Assembly: GCA_027021365.1 (NCBI GenBank)
Contig: JALUUM010000032.1
Span: forward strand, 124,001-188,000
DNA: 64,000 nucleotides
Direction of reading: 5' to 3'
DNA from: Spirochaetales bacterium
Lineage (GTDB): Bacteria; Spirochaetota; Spirochaetia; SZUA-6
The notes beneath the pieces are model-generated. The model saw nothing but the letters and a program-made list of their open reading frames with translations, was not told where the DNA came from and did not search any database. Positions 33,463 to 42,431 of this stretch are shown here, piece by piece. Position 1 is the stretch's first letter; each line of letters opens with the position of its first letter. The position numbers and the translations under genes were made by a program.

Positions 33463-34611
33463 ATGATAGATATTGCTAGATACCATAGGTTGAAATTCGG
33501 TGAGAATCCGGATGTCGTAGTAAGAGCACCGGGCAGGGTGAATATCATTGGTGATCACACTGATTACAATGATGGATTCGTTCTGCCAATGGCCATTGAC
33601 AGGTATGTGTGGATAGCTGTTTCAAGAAGAAAAGATCAGTATCTCCATATGTATTCCATAGACAGAGATGACCTAAAACATGTCAATATACAGAATATTC
33701 GTTTTAAGAAAGAGGATAGATGGGCAAATTATATAAAGGGAGTCGTTCAAATTTTTGCAAAGAGGAGGCATCGCCTTACGGGCATGAATTTGAGTATAAC
33801 CGGCAATATTCCGGAAGGTGCAGGTTTGTCCTCATCGGCTGCTCTGGAGTCTGGAGTTGCATTTGCAATAAACACTCTCTTTCAATTGAATATCGAGAGA
33901 GAGCAACTCGCCCTTATCGCCATGGAGGCAGAGAATAATTTTGTCGGTGTGCAATGTGGTATTATGGACCAGTTCATATCACTGCTTGGGAAAGAGGGTC
34001 ACGTGATGTTTCTCGACACGAGGAGTCTCGATTATGAAATGATTCCCCTTGAGCTTAACGGGGCAGAGCTTGTAATAACAAATTCCAATGTCCCAAGGGG
34101 TCTAGTCGATTCGGAGTACAATGAACGGAGAAAGGCCTGTGAGCAATGCGTGGAAATACTGAAGACAAAGAGAAAGGGCATAAAGTTAAGGGATTACAGT
34201 CCCTCGGATCTTCAAGAAATAATGGGGATGATACCTGAATCGGTAAGGAAAAAGGGACTTCATGTGGTCGAAGAAAATCAGAGAGTAATAGAGGCAAAGA
34301 CTGCTATTTTGAAAGGTGACATGGCTTTGCTTGGTCGTCTAATGAACAGGTCACATGAAAGCTTAAGGGATCTCTTCGAGGTATCCTGTCCTGAGCTGGA
34401 CTGGCTCGTAAAACGTGCATGGGAAACGGACGGTGTCTATGGCTCGAGAATGACAGGGGCCGGTTTCGGTGGCTGTACGGTAACACTGATTGATTCCAAG
34501 AAATATCAGAATTATGAGGAGGCAATACAGCCCTATGAGAGGATATTTGGCTTCCATCCTGACATATTCACCACCATCCCGGTAAATGGTGCGGAGGTAG
34601 TGGAATCTTGA
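33463..34611 (+). CDS. galK: Galactokinase
   Basis: 382 residues. The galactokinase signature GRVNIIGDHTDYNDGFVLP is at the N-terminus, the GHMP ATP loop GAGLSSSAALESG is in the middle and the GGCTVTLI segment is near the end. It phosphorylates galactose to galactose-1-phosphate (Leloir pathway); no galT or galE is in the window. A TTG at 33439 could extend the protein by 8 residues, but the ATG at 33463 has the SD sequence. The end overlaps surE by 4 bases. Confidence 0.94.
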   Translation: MIDIARYHRLKFGENPDVVVRAPGRVNIIGDHTDYNDGFVLPMAIDRYVWIAVSRRKDQYLHMYSIDRDDLKHVNIQNIRFKKEDRWANYIKGVVQIFAKRRHRLTGMNLSITGNIPEGAGLSSSAALESGVAFAINTLFQLNIEREQLALIAMEAENNFVGVQCGIMDQFISLLGKEGHVMFLDTRSLDYEMIPLELNGAELVITNSNVPRGLVDSEYNERRKACEQCVEILKTKRKGIKLRDYSPSDLQEIMGMIPESVRKKGLHVVEENQRVIEAKTAILKGDMALLGRLMNRSHESLRDLFEVSCPELDWLVKRAWETDGVYGSRMTGAGFGGCTVTLIDSKKYQNYEEAIQPYERIFGFHPDIFTTIPVNGAEVVES

Positions 34612-35354
34612 AGATACTTTTGACAAATGATGATGGTATCGAGAGTAGGGGTATTGTTGCACTTGCTGATGCACTTTCCCAGGAACATGAGGTATGGATC
34701 GTTGCACCGGACAGGGAGAGAAGCGGTAGCTCTCATTCTATAACCCTTAAGGAACCAACCAGGATACGTAAGGTCAGTGATAGAATATTTGCCTGCGGAG
34801 GAACGCCCGCTGACTGTGTGATACTTTCACTGCTGGGTATCGTTCCTGTAAGTATAGATATGATAATATCAGGGCTTAATCTCGGTCCGAACCTTGGTAC
34901 TGACATAATCTATTCCGGAACGGCAGCTGCTGCAAGGCAGGGAGCACTTATGGGAAAGCCTTCAATTGCTGCATCTATAAATGCCTATAGCGAGCCCTTC
35001 AACTTCGAACCGGCTGTAAATTTCATAAGGAATAATATCGATAAATTTGCAGAAATGTGGACCAATGACCATTTTTTGAATATAAATTTTCCCAATGAAG
35101 GAAAAGGAGGAATGAGAGTTCGCGTAACCTTTCCTGCCCTGCGGATTTACAAGGACAGGCTGGTAAGATTTACCGCTCCCAATGGAGATATATACTGTTT
35201 TCTTGGCGGAGAAAAACCTCAGTCCAGAATTGAAGAAGGTTCGGATAGCTATACTCTTGCAGGGGGGGACGTTTCTCTGTCACCGATTCTCATACACCCT
35301 ACAAACCACAGCATAGAAGAAAAATATAGAAGTGCCAATTTTCGAATAGGATAG
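34608..35354 (+). CDS. surE: 5'/3'-nucleotidase SurE
   Basis: 248 residues. Begins with ILLTNDDGIESRG, in which the paired Asp bind the catalytic metal, followed by VAPDRERSGSSHSIT and the SGLNLGPNLGTDIIYSGTAAAARQG motif of the family. A cytoplasmic phosphatase for nucleoside monophosphates. TTG start overlapping the TGA of galK. Confidence 0.95.
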   Translation: MKILLTNDDGIESRGIVALADALSQEHEVWIVAPDRERSGSSHSITLKEPTRIRKVSDRIFACGGTPADCVILSLLGIVPVSIDMIISGLNLGPNLGTDIIYSGTAAAARQGALMGKPSIAASINAYSEPFNFEPAVNFIRNNIDKFAEMWTNDHFLNINFPNEGKGGMRVRVTFPALRIYKDRLVRFTAPNGDIYCFLGGEKPQSRIEEGSDSYTLAGGDVSLSPILIHPTNHSIEEKYRSANFRIG

Positions 35355-35373
35355 GAAGAAACAGGATAAAATA

Positions 35374-36060
35374 TTGAAAGCAAGTTTGGAAAGAGGAATA
35401 AAACTATACCACGCCAAAAAATACGAACAGGCTTTGAAGGAATTCAAGGATCTTGAAGAGGGAGAGAATCTAAACATAGAGTTGATATATTACATTGGTC
35501 TCTGCCTTACTCAACTCGGCGATTACGATGAAGCTCTCCTATATCTGGAACAGGTTGTTCAGTCACAGTTCAGTTTTCTCCATACCTTTCAGAGCAGGAT
35601 GGTGCTTGGGTTCATCTATTCGGTAACCGGAAGATATAAGCTGGCCGAGTACGAGTTCAAGACATTGATCAATTCGGGACTTGAATCTTCTCAGATTTAT
35701 TCCGCACTAGGCTATGTTTTTTATTCGCAGAAAAAGGTAGAAGATGCAATAGACAGTCTCGAGAAGGCATTTGAAATGGAACCTGAAAATACCAATGCGA
35801 TGAATTCACTTGGTTTTATACTTGCAGAAGAAGAAATCGACCTGGAGCGCGCGGTAAAATTGTGCAGAGAGGCTGTTAAGAGAAAACCCGGAAATGCAGC
35901 TTATCATGATTCACTGGGGTGGGTATACTTCAAGAGAGGGAAGATTCAGGATGCACGTTTGCACCTCCGCAAGGCCCTAGATCTTGCGCCCGGAAACAGG
36001 GAAATCGTTGAACATATGCGAATAGTTATGGAGAGAGAGAAAAAGGGAAAAAACTTTTAA
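35374..36060 (+). CDS. TPR-repeat protein
   Basis: 228 residues made almost entirely of tetratricopeptide repeats: five to six helix pairs with the usual small and aromatic positions (for instance YSALGYVFYSQKKVEDAIDSLEKAFEMEPENTNAMNSLG, described by its A/G/Y/A/P pattern). No signal peptide is visible. A scaffold for protein contacts; the partner is unknown. TTG start with AGGA 8 bases upstream. Confidence 0.85.
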   Translation: MKASLERGIKLYHAKKYEQALKEFKDLEEGENLNIELIYYIGLCLTQLGDYDEALLYLEQVVQSQFSFLHTFQSRMVLGFIYSVTGRYKLAEYEFKTLINSGLESSQIYSALGYVFYSQKKVEDAIDSLEKAFEMEPENTNAMNSLGFILAEEEIDLERAVKLCREAVKRKPGNAAYHDSLGWVYFKRGKIQDARLHLRKALDLAPGNREIVEHMRIVMEREKKGKNF

Positions 36061-36103
36061 ATCTTCCGTGCGGATAGGTCGAAATTATATATGGAGAAAG
36101 AAG

Positions 36104-36277
36104 ATGAAGGTCGAGACAGTATCGCAAGGACTGCTTCAAAATCCAAATACAGCTCAGATTCCTATAATAAAGGCGGATGAGATAAAATCAATTCTCTACC
36201 TCGGTATCAGAGGGGATATAAAATTATCACACGAAGGAAAGGGCAATAGCGGCCATACGATAGATATGTTTGCTTGA
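36104..36277 (+). CDS. 57-residue protein of unknown function
   Basis: Starts MKVETVSQGLLQNPNTAQIP, preceded by a purine-rich GAGAAAGAAG. The frame is open upstream to 36068 but the ATG at 36104 has the SD sequence. It is polar, with one beta-like hydrophobic stretch (SILYLGIRGDIKL) and a Gly/His-rich end. It lies between the TPR gene and the TPR-NHL-VWA gene on the same strand. Not recognised. Confidence 0.55.
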   Translation: MKVETVSQGLLQNPNTAQIPIIKADEIKSILYLGIRGDIKLSHEGKGNSGHTIDMFA

Positions 36278-36295
36278 TTAGTGTATAATTTTACT

Positions 36296-38305
36296 GTGAT
36301 AAAATTCAATCGGATAGTTGTATCAATCCTTATCTTTTACATTGCAATATATAATTCCTTTTCCCAAAAAATAGACTTAACTGAGATCAAGGCAGAGGAT
36401 CAGTTCAGGTGGGGGGTAAGGGCATTCCATAACGGTTTTTACAATAAGGCAATACTTGCCTTTGAGAAATCCATAAGCATCAAGCCGGAGAGTGTTTTAC
36501 CCAGGATATGGCTGGGAAGGGCCTATTACAAATCAGGTTATGTGAATGAGGCATTGAAAGAATGGAGGGAGGTCGTTTCTGCAGGTGGCGGTAATGAGCT
36601 TCTACGTATAAAGAGTGATTTCCTCGCATTCAAGAATGGACTGGGCAAGGAGCTCTTAAGGAAGGGACGATATGTGCTCTCCAATGAAGTTATCTCGGGA
36701 AGGGGGAACTATTATCCCTTTAAAAGGCCAACTTCCGTAACTTCGGCTCCCGATGGGTCTAGTTATCTTGTCTGTTTCGGAAGCAATGAAATTCTTAAGA
36801 TCGATGTGAACGACAAGATTGAAAGTATTTTGAAAGGTGGACTGGAAGGTTTCGATCATCCCTTTGATATAATCCGAATGGGGAGGTTTCTCTATGTTTC
36901 CGAATATGAGGGAAACAGGATATCGAAATATGATGTTTCAGGAAGGAAATTAAATACCTTTGGAAGCAAGGGAAGCGGTCCGGGTGAATTACTGGGACCA
37001 CAGTTTCTTGCAACGGACGGTTTGGGTTATCTGTATGTTACGGATTGGGGAAACGGCAGAGTGTCGAAATATGATGAAAATGGCAATTTCATACTATCAT
37101 TTTCGGATCATCTGACAGCTCCAACAGGTATAGCAATAAAAGATGGAATGATCTATGTGGCAGATGGTGTCAGAAAGCGAATTGTGATTTTTGATTTGAA
37201 TGGGAATTATTTAAAGAGCATTCAAAGTAAGCTTCTGAATAAACCGGAAGGAATGTCCTTCGAAAGAAACGGGAATCTATTAATAGCCGATACGGATAAG
37301 ATTGTAGAATATCAGACAAAAGATGAAAAGTGGAGAATTTTTGGGAATCCGGAAAAGACAAATCAGAGGATAACCGATGTTTCTGAGAATCCAAATGGCG
37401 ATATACTGGTAACGGACTTCAATAATGACGGCCTATACTATTTTTCCGAAATATCCTCTCTCTATAGTAGTCTGAATGTTTCAATAGAGAGAATAGATTC
37501 GATTGCTTTTCCGCAAATCATCGTGGACATTTCAGTGGAAGACAAATACGGCAATCCTGTCGTGGGACTTAAGAGTGAAAATTTCCATGTGAGCGAGTCA
37601 TACAGAGATGTTGAAAACCTTGAAATGGTGAGTTCAAACACCGATGAAAAAGAGCTGGATATCGTTATCCTGACGGATAATTCATTGAAAGCGAAAGAGG
37701 ACAGGGAAGAGGTAAAAAAGCTACTCGATTCCCTGTACAAAGAACATTCCGGTAAGGTCAGTATGTCTGTTGTTTCTACCGAGGACTTACCGGTATTACG
37801 AGGCGAAGATAGTTTGACGAGGCTGAAGTTGATAGAAGCTGCAATTAGCGGTAGATACTCTGAATCATGGAGGTTTGATCTCGGATTGAGAATGGCAGTT
37901 TCCCATTTGATCCCTAAGAGGGGGAAAAAGGGAATAATTTTTATTTCAAGCGGGAGCCTTGGCAGGGATGCTTTTAAGGAATATTCCCTGGAAAATCTGG
38001 CAAATTATATGAAGAACAATTACATCGGGTTTTATCCTGTTTATCTCCATGAGAATTCCGGGATCAAGGAGCTTACTTTCCTTTCCGAGGAAACGGGGGG
38101 GGATCAATATGAGGCACTTTCACCTTTGGGAATCAAGGGTATATTTGAAAAGATTTCAGATAAGATAGACCCAATTTATGTTTTTTCCTACAATTCTGCC
38201 TCCGAACCTGAATTCGGAAGAAAGTACATAGAAGTGGAGACAATGGTGACACTCCAGAAGAGGGGAGGACGCGAGGTCAGCGGGTACTATGCCCCCTTGA
38301 AGTAG
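36296..38305 (+). CDS. Exported TPR-NHL-VWA protein
   Basis: 669 residues. A signal peptide or anchor (KFNRIVVSILIFYIAIYNSFS) is followed by two TPR units (about 35-90), a six-bladed NHL-type propeller (about 115-390, with repeats such as GYLYVTDWGNGRVSKYDENGNF), and a von Willebrand A domain (about 400-665). In the VWA metal site the DxSxS motif reads DNSLK, so metal binding may be incomplete. The GTG at 36296 gives the better signal peptide than the GTG at 36281; a TATAAT ends 7 bases before it. Likely an extracytoplasmic scaffold or sensor. Confidence 0.78.
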   Translation: MIKFNRIVVSILIFYIAIYNSFSQKIDLTEIKAEDQFRWGVRAFHNGFYNKAILAFEKSISIKPESVLPRIWLGRAYYKSGYVNEALKEWREVVSAGGGNELLRIKSDFLAFKNGLGKELLRKGRYVLSNEVISGRGNYYPFKRPTSVTSAPDGSSYLVCFGSNEILKIDVNDKIESILKGGLEGFDHPFDIIRMGRFLYVSEYEGNRISKYDVSGRKLNTFGSKGSGPGELLGPQFLATDGLGYLYVTDWGNGRVSKYDENGNFILSFSDHLTAPTGIAIKDGMIYVADGVRKRIVIFDLNGNYLKSIQSKLLNKPEGMSFERNGNLLIADTDKIVEYQTKDEKWRIFGNPEKTNQRITDVSENPNGDILVTDFNNDGLYYFSEISSLYSSLNVSIERIDSIAFPQIIVDISVEDKYGNPVVGLKSENFHVSESYRDVENLEMVSSNTDEKELDIVILTDNSLKAKEDREEVKKLLDSLYKEHSGKVSMSVVSTEDLPVLRGEDSLTRLKLIEAAISGRYSESWRFDLGLRMAVSHLIPKRGKKGIIFISSGSLGRDAFKEYSLENLANYMKNNYIGFYPVYLHENSGIKELTFLSEETGGDQYEALSPLGIKGIFEKISDKIDPIYVFSYNSASEPEFGRKYIEVETMVTLQKRGGREVSGYYAPLK

Positions 38306-38313
38306 TAATTTAA

Positions 38314-38955
38314 TCAGGCAGAAAGCATGAATTCCTTGAATTTTTCGGCAGCACTTGCCGCATCGGGTGCGTAGCCATCGGCGCCTATTTCACTTGCGAA
38401 CTGTTCCGTTACAGGAGCTCCGCCTATCATGAACTTGACATTGTTTCTCACGCCGGTTTCTTCGAATTTGTCTATTACACTCTTCATGTTTGTCATTGTG
38501 GTAGTGAGAAGGGCAGACATGCCAATTATCTTAGCATCACTATGCTGTTTGTAAGCCTCTATGAACTTTTCTGGAGAGCAATCTGTTCCAAGATCGATCA
38601 CCTCGATGCCAGCACCCTGGGACATCATTTTTACCAGGTTTTTGCCTATGTCATGGAGGTCGCCCTTGACCGTCCCAATAATGACCTTTCCGATTGGTTT
38701 GACACCGGTCGCTGTGAGTATCGGTCTCAAAACTTCCATGGCTGTATTCATAGCTCTGGCTGCTATCAGTACCTCTGGTATGTATATCTCATTATTTTTA
38801 AATCTGACACCAACTATTTCCATCCCGGCAAGGAGAGCTTTGTTTAAAACATCCTCCGCGCTTATCCCCTCTGCAATGAGTGCTTCTGTCAATTCTTTTG
38901 CCGAAGGTGCATTACCCTTCTGAATTGCAAGTGAGAGTTCCTCGAATTTGTCCAT
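38314..38955 (-). CDS. Corrinoid (B12-binding) methyltransfer protein
   Basis: 213 residues. A four-helix N-terminal module (1-85) is followed by a Rossmann-type B12 domain with the lower-ligand motif DLHDIGKN, the MSALLTTTM stretch and GGAPVTEQFA. This is the MtbC/MtaC-like corrinoid protein that carries methyl groups between a substrate-specific methyltransferase and an acceptor enzyme. No partner methyltransferase is in the window. Its presence fits the cobalamin importer about 6 kb away. SD CGGAGG. Confidence 0.92.
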   Translation of the reverse strand: MDKFEELSLAIQKGNAPSAKELTEALIAEGISAEDVLNKALLAGMEIVGVRFKNNEIYIPEVLIAARAMNTAMEVLRPILTATGVKPIGKVIIGTVKGDLHDIGKNLVKMMSQGAGIEVIDLGTDCSPEKFIEAYKQHSDAKIIGMSALLTTTMTNMKSVIDKFEETGVRNNVKFMIGGAPVTEQFASEIGADGYAPDAASAAEKFKEFMLSA

Positions 38956-39004
38956 AAGGTCATCCTCCGTGTTCTCTAAGCCGTAAACAAGAAGCTAATA
39001 AAAA

Positions 39005-40174
39005 TTAAAATATGGCAAATATCTTCCAGTTACCATTTGATTTTCTAAAGTAATACTCCTGGTAACTAGTCCAGAATGGTATCTTGTTTGAAAGATCTAT
39101 GTTTGTTTTTACATTCAGAAGGTATACGGGAGCGGCTACTTTCCCTGCAAATTTATCCGTTTTCTCAACGAAGATACTGTCCCTGTAGATCAGATCGTCT
39201 ATCGTGGTTGAACCAAAGTCGGTGTTTTCAAAATATCCGAGAAAACTATTCTTCAGGTCAGCCTTTGTTATTACAGTCTGAAGGCGCATAATGGAAATAG
39301 TGTCATCGAGAAATGCCAGGGCACCATCGATGTCCTTTTTCAGGAAGGCATTTACACAAGAGATAAAATTTTTTTCTATTTTGGACTTTATTTCATAGTC
39401 ACTTGGCTGCGCCGTTATCGCCATGGATGCCTCGGAAGCCTTGAAAGCGGTCTTCTTGATTGGTTTCCAGTATGAGGGAGGTGGATTCTTGCCTATACAG
39501 TATATCACCCAGTTTTTGTTTACCCTGTGAAAGTAGTATTTCTGATGTTTAGTCCAGAAGCTTATGTAATTTGAAAAATCCATAAGAGAATCTATTTCTA
39601 GGATGTAAGTTTCTCCCCAGTTGGCAGAGATATATGGACCGGCTTTTGTGATTCTAAGGCTATTTACATCATAAACCTTCGATGGAGGTAACCCGAGAAG
39701 AGAAATATTTGCAAAGAGGGTATTCAAGGCTTTCCTGGCATCTTCGATTGTGGCACTGATATCCAGTGATGAAATGTAAACTGAACCATCGAGAAGCTCT
39801 AGTATCCCGCTGGTATCTTCGGCGATAAGATTACCGATCAAACGGAGGAATTTCGATTTTAACAATTCTTCAACTGCCGGCTTTCTTACCGGTAATTCCA
39901 CCTTAAAACTGTACTTTGCAATCAACTGTTCTGCAGATGGCAGAGATCTCTGCTTAATCTTTGACGGATCGAGAGCCGGATTTATATTGTAGGCCATCTG
40001 CATGAATTCCCGGCCTTTCTTCGTTTTGCCTACACTCTGGTATTGTTTTCCTACAAGGTAGTATGCTTCGGAAAGTTCTTTTCTCTCCTTTTGCGAAAGA
40101 TTCTTGTAAAATTCTCCCCAGATCAACGTCGAGGCAAAGATTAAAACAACTAACAGAAAGAGAAACTTCTTCAT
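39005..40174 (-). CDS. Exported protein with duplicated NTF2/SnoaL-like domain
   Basis: 389 residues. A signal peptide (KKFLFLLVVLIFASTLIWG) is followed by a helical region (about 22-60) and then two copies of a domain of about 130 residues. Each copy ends with a near-identical motif: SFWTKHQKYYFHRVNKNWVI in the first and PFWTSYQEYYFRKSNGNWKI in the second. That layout is like NTF2/SnoaL folds. Not recognised as a named family. SD CGGAGG. It has its own promoter, divergent from the PilZ gene. Confidence 0.75.
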   Translation of the reverse strand: MKKFLFLLVVLIFASTLIWGEFYKNLSQKERKELSEAYYLVGKQYQSVGKTKKGREFMQMAYNINPALDPSKIKQRSLPSAEQLIAKYSFKVELPVRKPAVEELLKSKFLRLIGNLIAEDTSGILELLDGSVYISSLDISATIEDARKALNTLFANISLLGLPPSKVYDVNSLRITKAGPYISANWGETYILEIDSLMDFSNYISFWTKHQKYYFHRVNKNWVIYCIGKNPPPSYWKPIKKTAFKASEASMAITAQPSDYEIKSKIEKNFISCVNAFLKKDIDGALAFLDDTISIMRLQTVITKADLKNSFLGYFENTDFGSTTIDDLIYRDSIFVEKTDKFAGKVAAPVYLLNVKTNIDLSNKIPFWTSYQEYYFRKSNGNWKIFAIF

Positions 40175-40207
40175 ATTTTTCCTCCGCTTTGAAGGTTTCT
40201 GAAATTT

Positions 40208-40235
40208 AGTATAACACCATTTCGGGAAGTGTCAA
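40208..40235 (-). promoter_or_regulatory. Promoter of the exported duplicated-domain gene
   Basis: Minus strand TTGACA (40235-40230), 16-base spacer, TATACT (40213-40208). Leader about 30 bases with SD GGAGG. Confidence 0.6.
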
Positions 40236-40258
40236 TTTACAAGAATTAAAATAATGCT

Positions 40259-40288
40259 TTGACAATCTGGACATATAGAAATTATAAT
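40259..40288 (+). promoter_or_regulatory. Promoter of the PilZ gene
   Basis: TTGACA (40259-40264), 18-base spacer, TATAAT (40283-40288), 37 bases before the ATG at 40325. Confidence 0.6.
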
Positions 40289-40324
40289 ATGATTATCTAA
40301 AAAAGGTCGAGGTTGGGAATCATT

Positions 40325-40678
40325 ATGAAAGAGAAGAGGCAAAGTGAAAGAAAAAGGATTACAGTGACGACTGTCATAAAAAAACTCACTCCGGGTGGAA
40401 GCTACTCCATAATGGAGTTTCAGACCCGAGATGCCTCGCTGGGAGGAATATTCGTCTTTACGGAAGATCTCTCCATATTTGATCTGGGGGATGAGGTAGA
40501 AATCCTCGTAGATGATAATGGTATGCGTTATTACGATGGAAAAGCGAGGGTCGTTCGTTCGGAAAGAGGTTTCTCTGAATCGGGTGAAGAAACTGAAAGC
40601 GGTTTTGGTTTAATGTTCCTAGAGCCAACCGAGGATTTCAAGGAAATGCTTGAAAAAAAGTTGAAAGGTACATCCTGA
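40325..40678 (+). CDS. PilZ domain protein (cyclic-di-GMP receptor)
   Basis: 117 residues, a single PilZ domain. The RxxxR motif (RQSERKRI) and the D-x-S-x-x-G motif (DASLGGIF) that bind cyclic-di-GMP are both present. Together with two HD-GYP proteins in this window it indicates active cyclic-di-GMP signalling. A TTG at 40313 would add four residues. Confidence 0.85.
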   Translation: MKEKRQSERKRITVTTVIKKLTPGGSYSIMEFQTRDASLGGIFVFTEDLSIFDLGDEVEILVDDNGMRYYDGKARVVRSERGFSESGEETESGFGLMFLEPTEDFKEMLEKKLKGTS

Positions 40679-40695
40679 TATTTCTTGCGTGTTCC

Positions 40696-40719
40696 CCGGT
40701 AGTGTTCTCCGGTAGTGTT
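40696..40719. repeat. 11-base direct repeat, two copies
   Basis: CCGGTAGTGTT occurs at 40696-40706 and 40709-40719, in the short gap between the PilZ gene and the convergent kinase gene; the second copy overlaps the first base of the kinase stop region. Confidence 0.6.
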
Positions 40720-42413
40720 TAATATTTGAAGGCACTTTCTCCGATAAACTCTCTCAAGATGGATTCAGGCGGTACCCACGTACTGGGTAGCGGTGCAAAG
40801 TTATCTATGAATCTCAGTAATCTTTGAGCCTCGTAGAATACTTTCCTGTCCGGTTTGATCGTGCGCAGAAGAGGTTCTGCATATACCCTTAGAACGGCAA
40901 GTTCATAGTCCAGTGCTGAATTGAAAGCAGAATCGGCACTGTTCTGGAATGGAAATATATTTTTTGACTCTCCTTTTCTGACAGAGGGCCACATTTCGAG
41001 TGTGCTCAGGGCGGAGTGACTTCTGAACTTGAAATCTCTCACCATTCTCCTAAGAAGTCTGTTGTCAGTTGTCGATATCCTGTTGTGATCATCCAGGTTC
41101 AACTGAGTCAATGCGGATACATAGATTTTATACTTTCTGTCTCTCTCTACGAGAGGAGTGAGCTTCTCATTCAAACCATGGATACCCTCCAGAATCAGAA
41201 TACCCCGGTCGGGAAGCCTGAAGGGCTTGCCCTTTTTCTTTCTGTCGCCGGTATGAAAATCGAAATCAGGTATCTCTACCTCTTTTCCGTTCATTAATTT
41301 AACCAAATGGTCATTAAGCAATTCTATATCGAGAGCTTCAAGTGCTTCGAAATCGTAGTTACCGTTCTTATCCTTCGGTGTCTTGTCTCTCGGAACGAAA
41401 TAATCATCGAGGGAAATGGTAACGGGGTTTCTTCCCAGGACCTTCAATTGTATGGCAAGTTTCTTTGAAAATGTCGTTTTCCCCGAGGAAGAGGGTCCGG
41501 CTATGAGAATCACCCTTATCCGGTCTTTCTTTGAATTGATCTTATCGGCAATTTCCGATATCTTCTTATTGTGAAGAGCCTCGGCAACCTGAATGAATTG
41601 CTTGATTTCACCCTTCAGTATCAACTGATTCAACGCTCCCACACAATTTATACCAAGTATTTTTCCCCAGTTCTTGTACTCCTGATAGATCGAGAAAAGA
41701 AGGGGGTTATCATGAAAAGGCGAGAGCTTGTACGGATTATCCGCCGGCGGATATCGAAGGAGGAAACCGGGAGGATAATTCTTCAGTTCGAAAACATCGA
41801 GTATCCCGGTTTTCGGAACGAGCGGAGAGTGTGAAATATCAATATAGTCTTCGCACCTGTATATGGGGATTTTGGGATCATTTCTGTGCTCGAGGAGGAG
41901 AAGCGTATCCTGCTGTTTATTGTTTTTGAAATATTCAACGGCATCGTGGTAGGAGATAACCTCCCTTACTATTGGGACATTCTTACAAACGATTTCACGC
42001 ATGGTCCTGTCTATCTTTTTGAGATCCTCCTCTTCCACGTAGTCATAGCCCTCGAAATAGTAGAAGTAGCCTCTTCCCAGGGAGTGTCCTATCACAAGGC
42101 GCCTGTTGGGAAATGCCTTTTTTGCGGATAGTGCCAGCAAATAGGAGAGAGACCTCCTGTAGAGATTGGCGCCTTCACGACTTACAAGGTGAATCGGTTC
42201 GAGAGAGGCATTGACTTCTATTTTAAAGGACAAACTTGCCGTATCATTGTTGACAATGGCTCCTACAATAGGGGGAGAGCCAGGGAGAAGGCCTTCTTTT
42301 TCGAAGACTTCCTGAACCGTTATTCCCCTTCTGTATGTTTTGGTTTTACCAGATTTATGAGTTATTTTTATATTCACCACTTTTCCCTCTTGATATTTCC
42401 TCTTGCTATTCAT
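40719..42413 (-). CDS. TGS-domain uridine-kinase-like nucleoside kinase
   Basis: 564 residues. An N-terminal TGS domain (about 10-75) is followed by a ThrRS second-additional-domain-like region (RSLSYLLALSAKKAFPN, then EGYDYVEEEDL) and a P-loop kinase domain with Walker A AGPSSSGKTT near 305, SLDDYF, DFDFHTGDR and LILEGIHGLN. This is the spirochaete/clostridial nucleoside kinase architecture related to uridine kinase, joining a ThrRS-like N-terminus to a kinase. The natural substrate is not certain. Confidence 0.88.
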   Translation of the reverse strand: MNSKRKYQEGKVVNIKITHKSGKTKTYRRGITVQEVFEKEGLLPGSPPIVGAIVNNDTASLSFKIEVNASLEPIHLVSREGANLYRRSLSYLLALSAKKAFPNRRLVIGHSLGRGYFYYFEGYDYVEEEDLKKIDRTMREIVCKNVPIVREVISYHDAVEYFKNNKQQDTLLLLEHRNDPKIPIYRCEDYIDISHSPLVPKTGILDVFELKNYPPGFLLRYPPADNPYKLSPFHDNPLLFSIYQEYKNWGKILGINCVGALNQLILKGEIKQFIQVAEALHNKKISEIADKINSKKDRIRVILIAGPSSSGKTTFSKKLAIQLKVLGRNPVTISLDDYFVPRDKTPKDKNGNYDFEALEALDIELLNDHLVKLMNGKEVEIPDFDFHTGDRKKKGKPFRLPDRGILILEGIHGLNEKLTPLVERDRKYKIYVSALTQLNLDDHNRISTTDNRLLRRMVRDFKFRSHSALSTLEMWPSVRKGESKNIFPFQNSADSAFNSALDYELAVLRVYAEPLLRTIKPDRKVFYEAQRLLRFIDNFAPLPSTWVPPESILREFIGESAFKY

Positions 42414-42431
42414 CTGGAAATGCTGCAGGTT

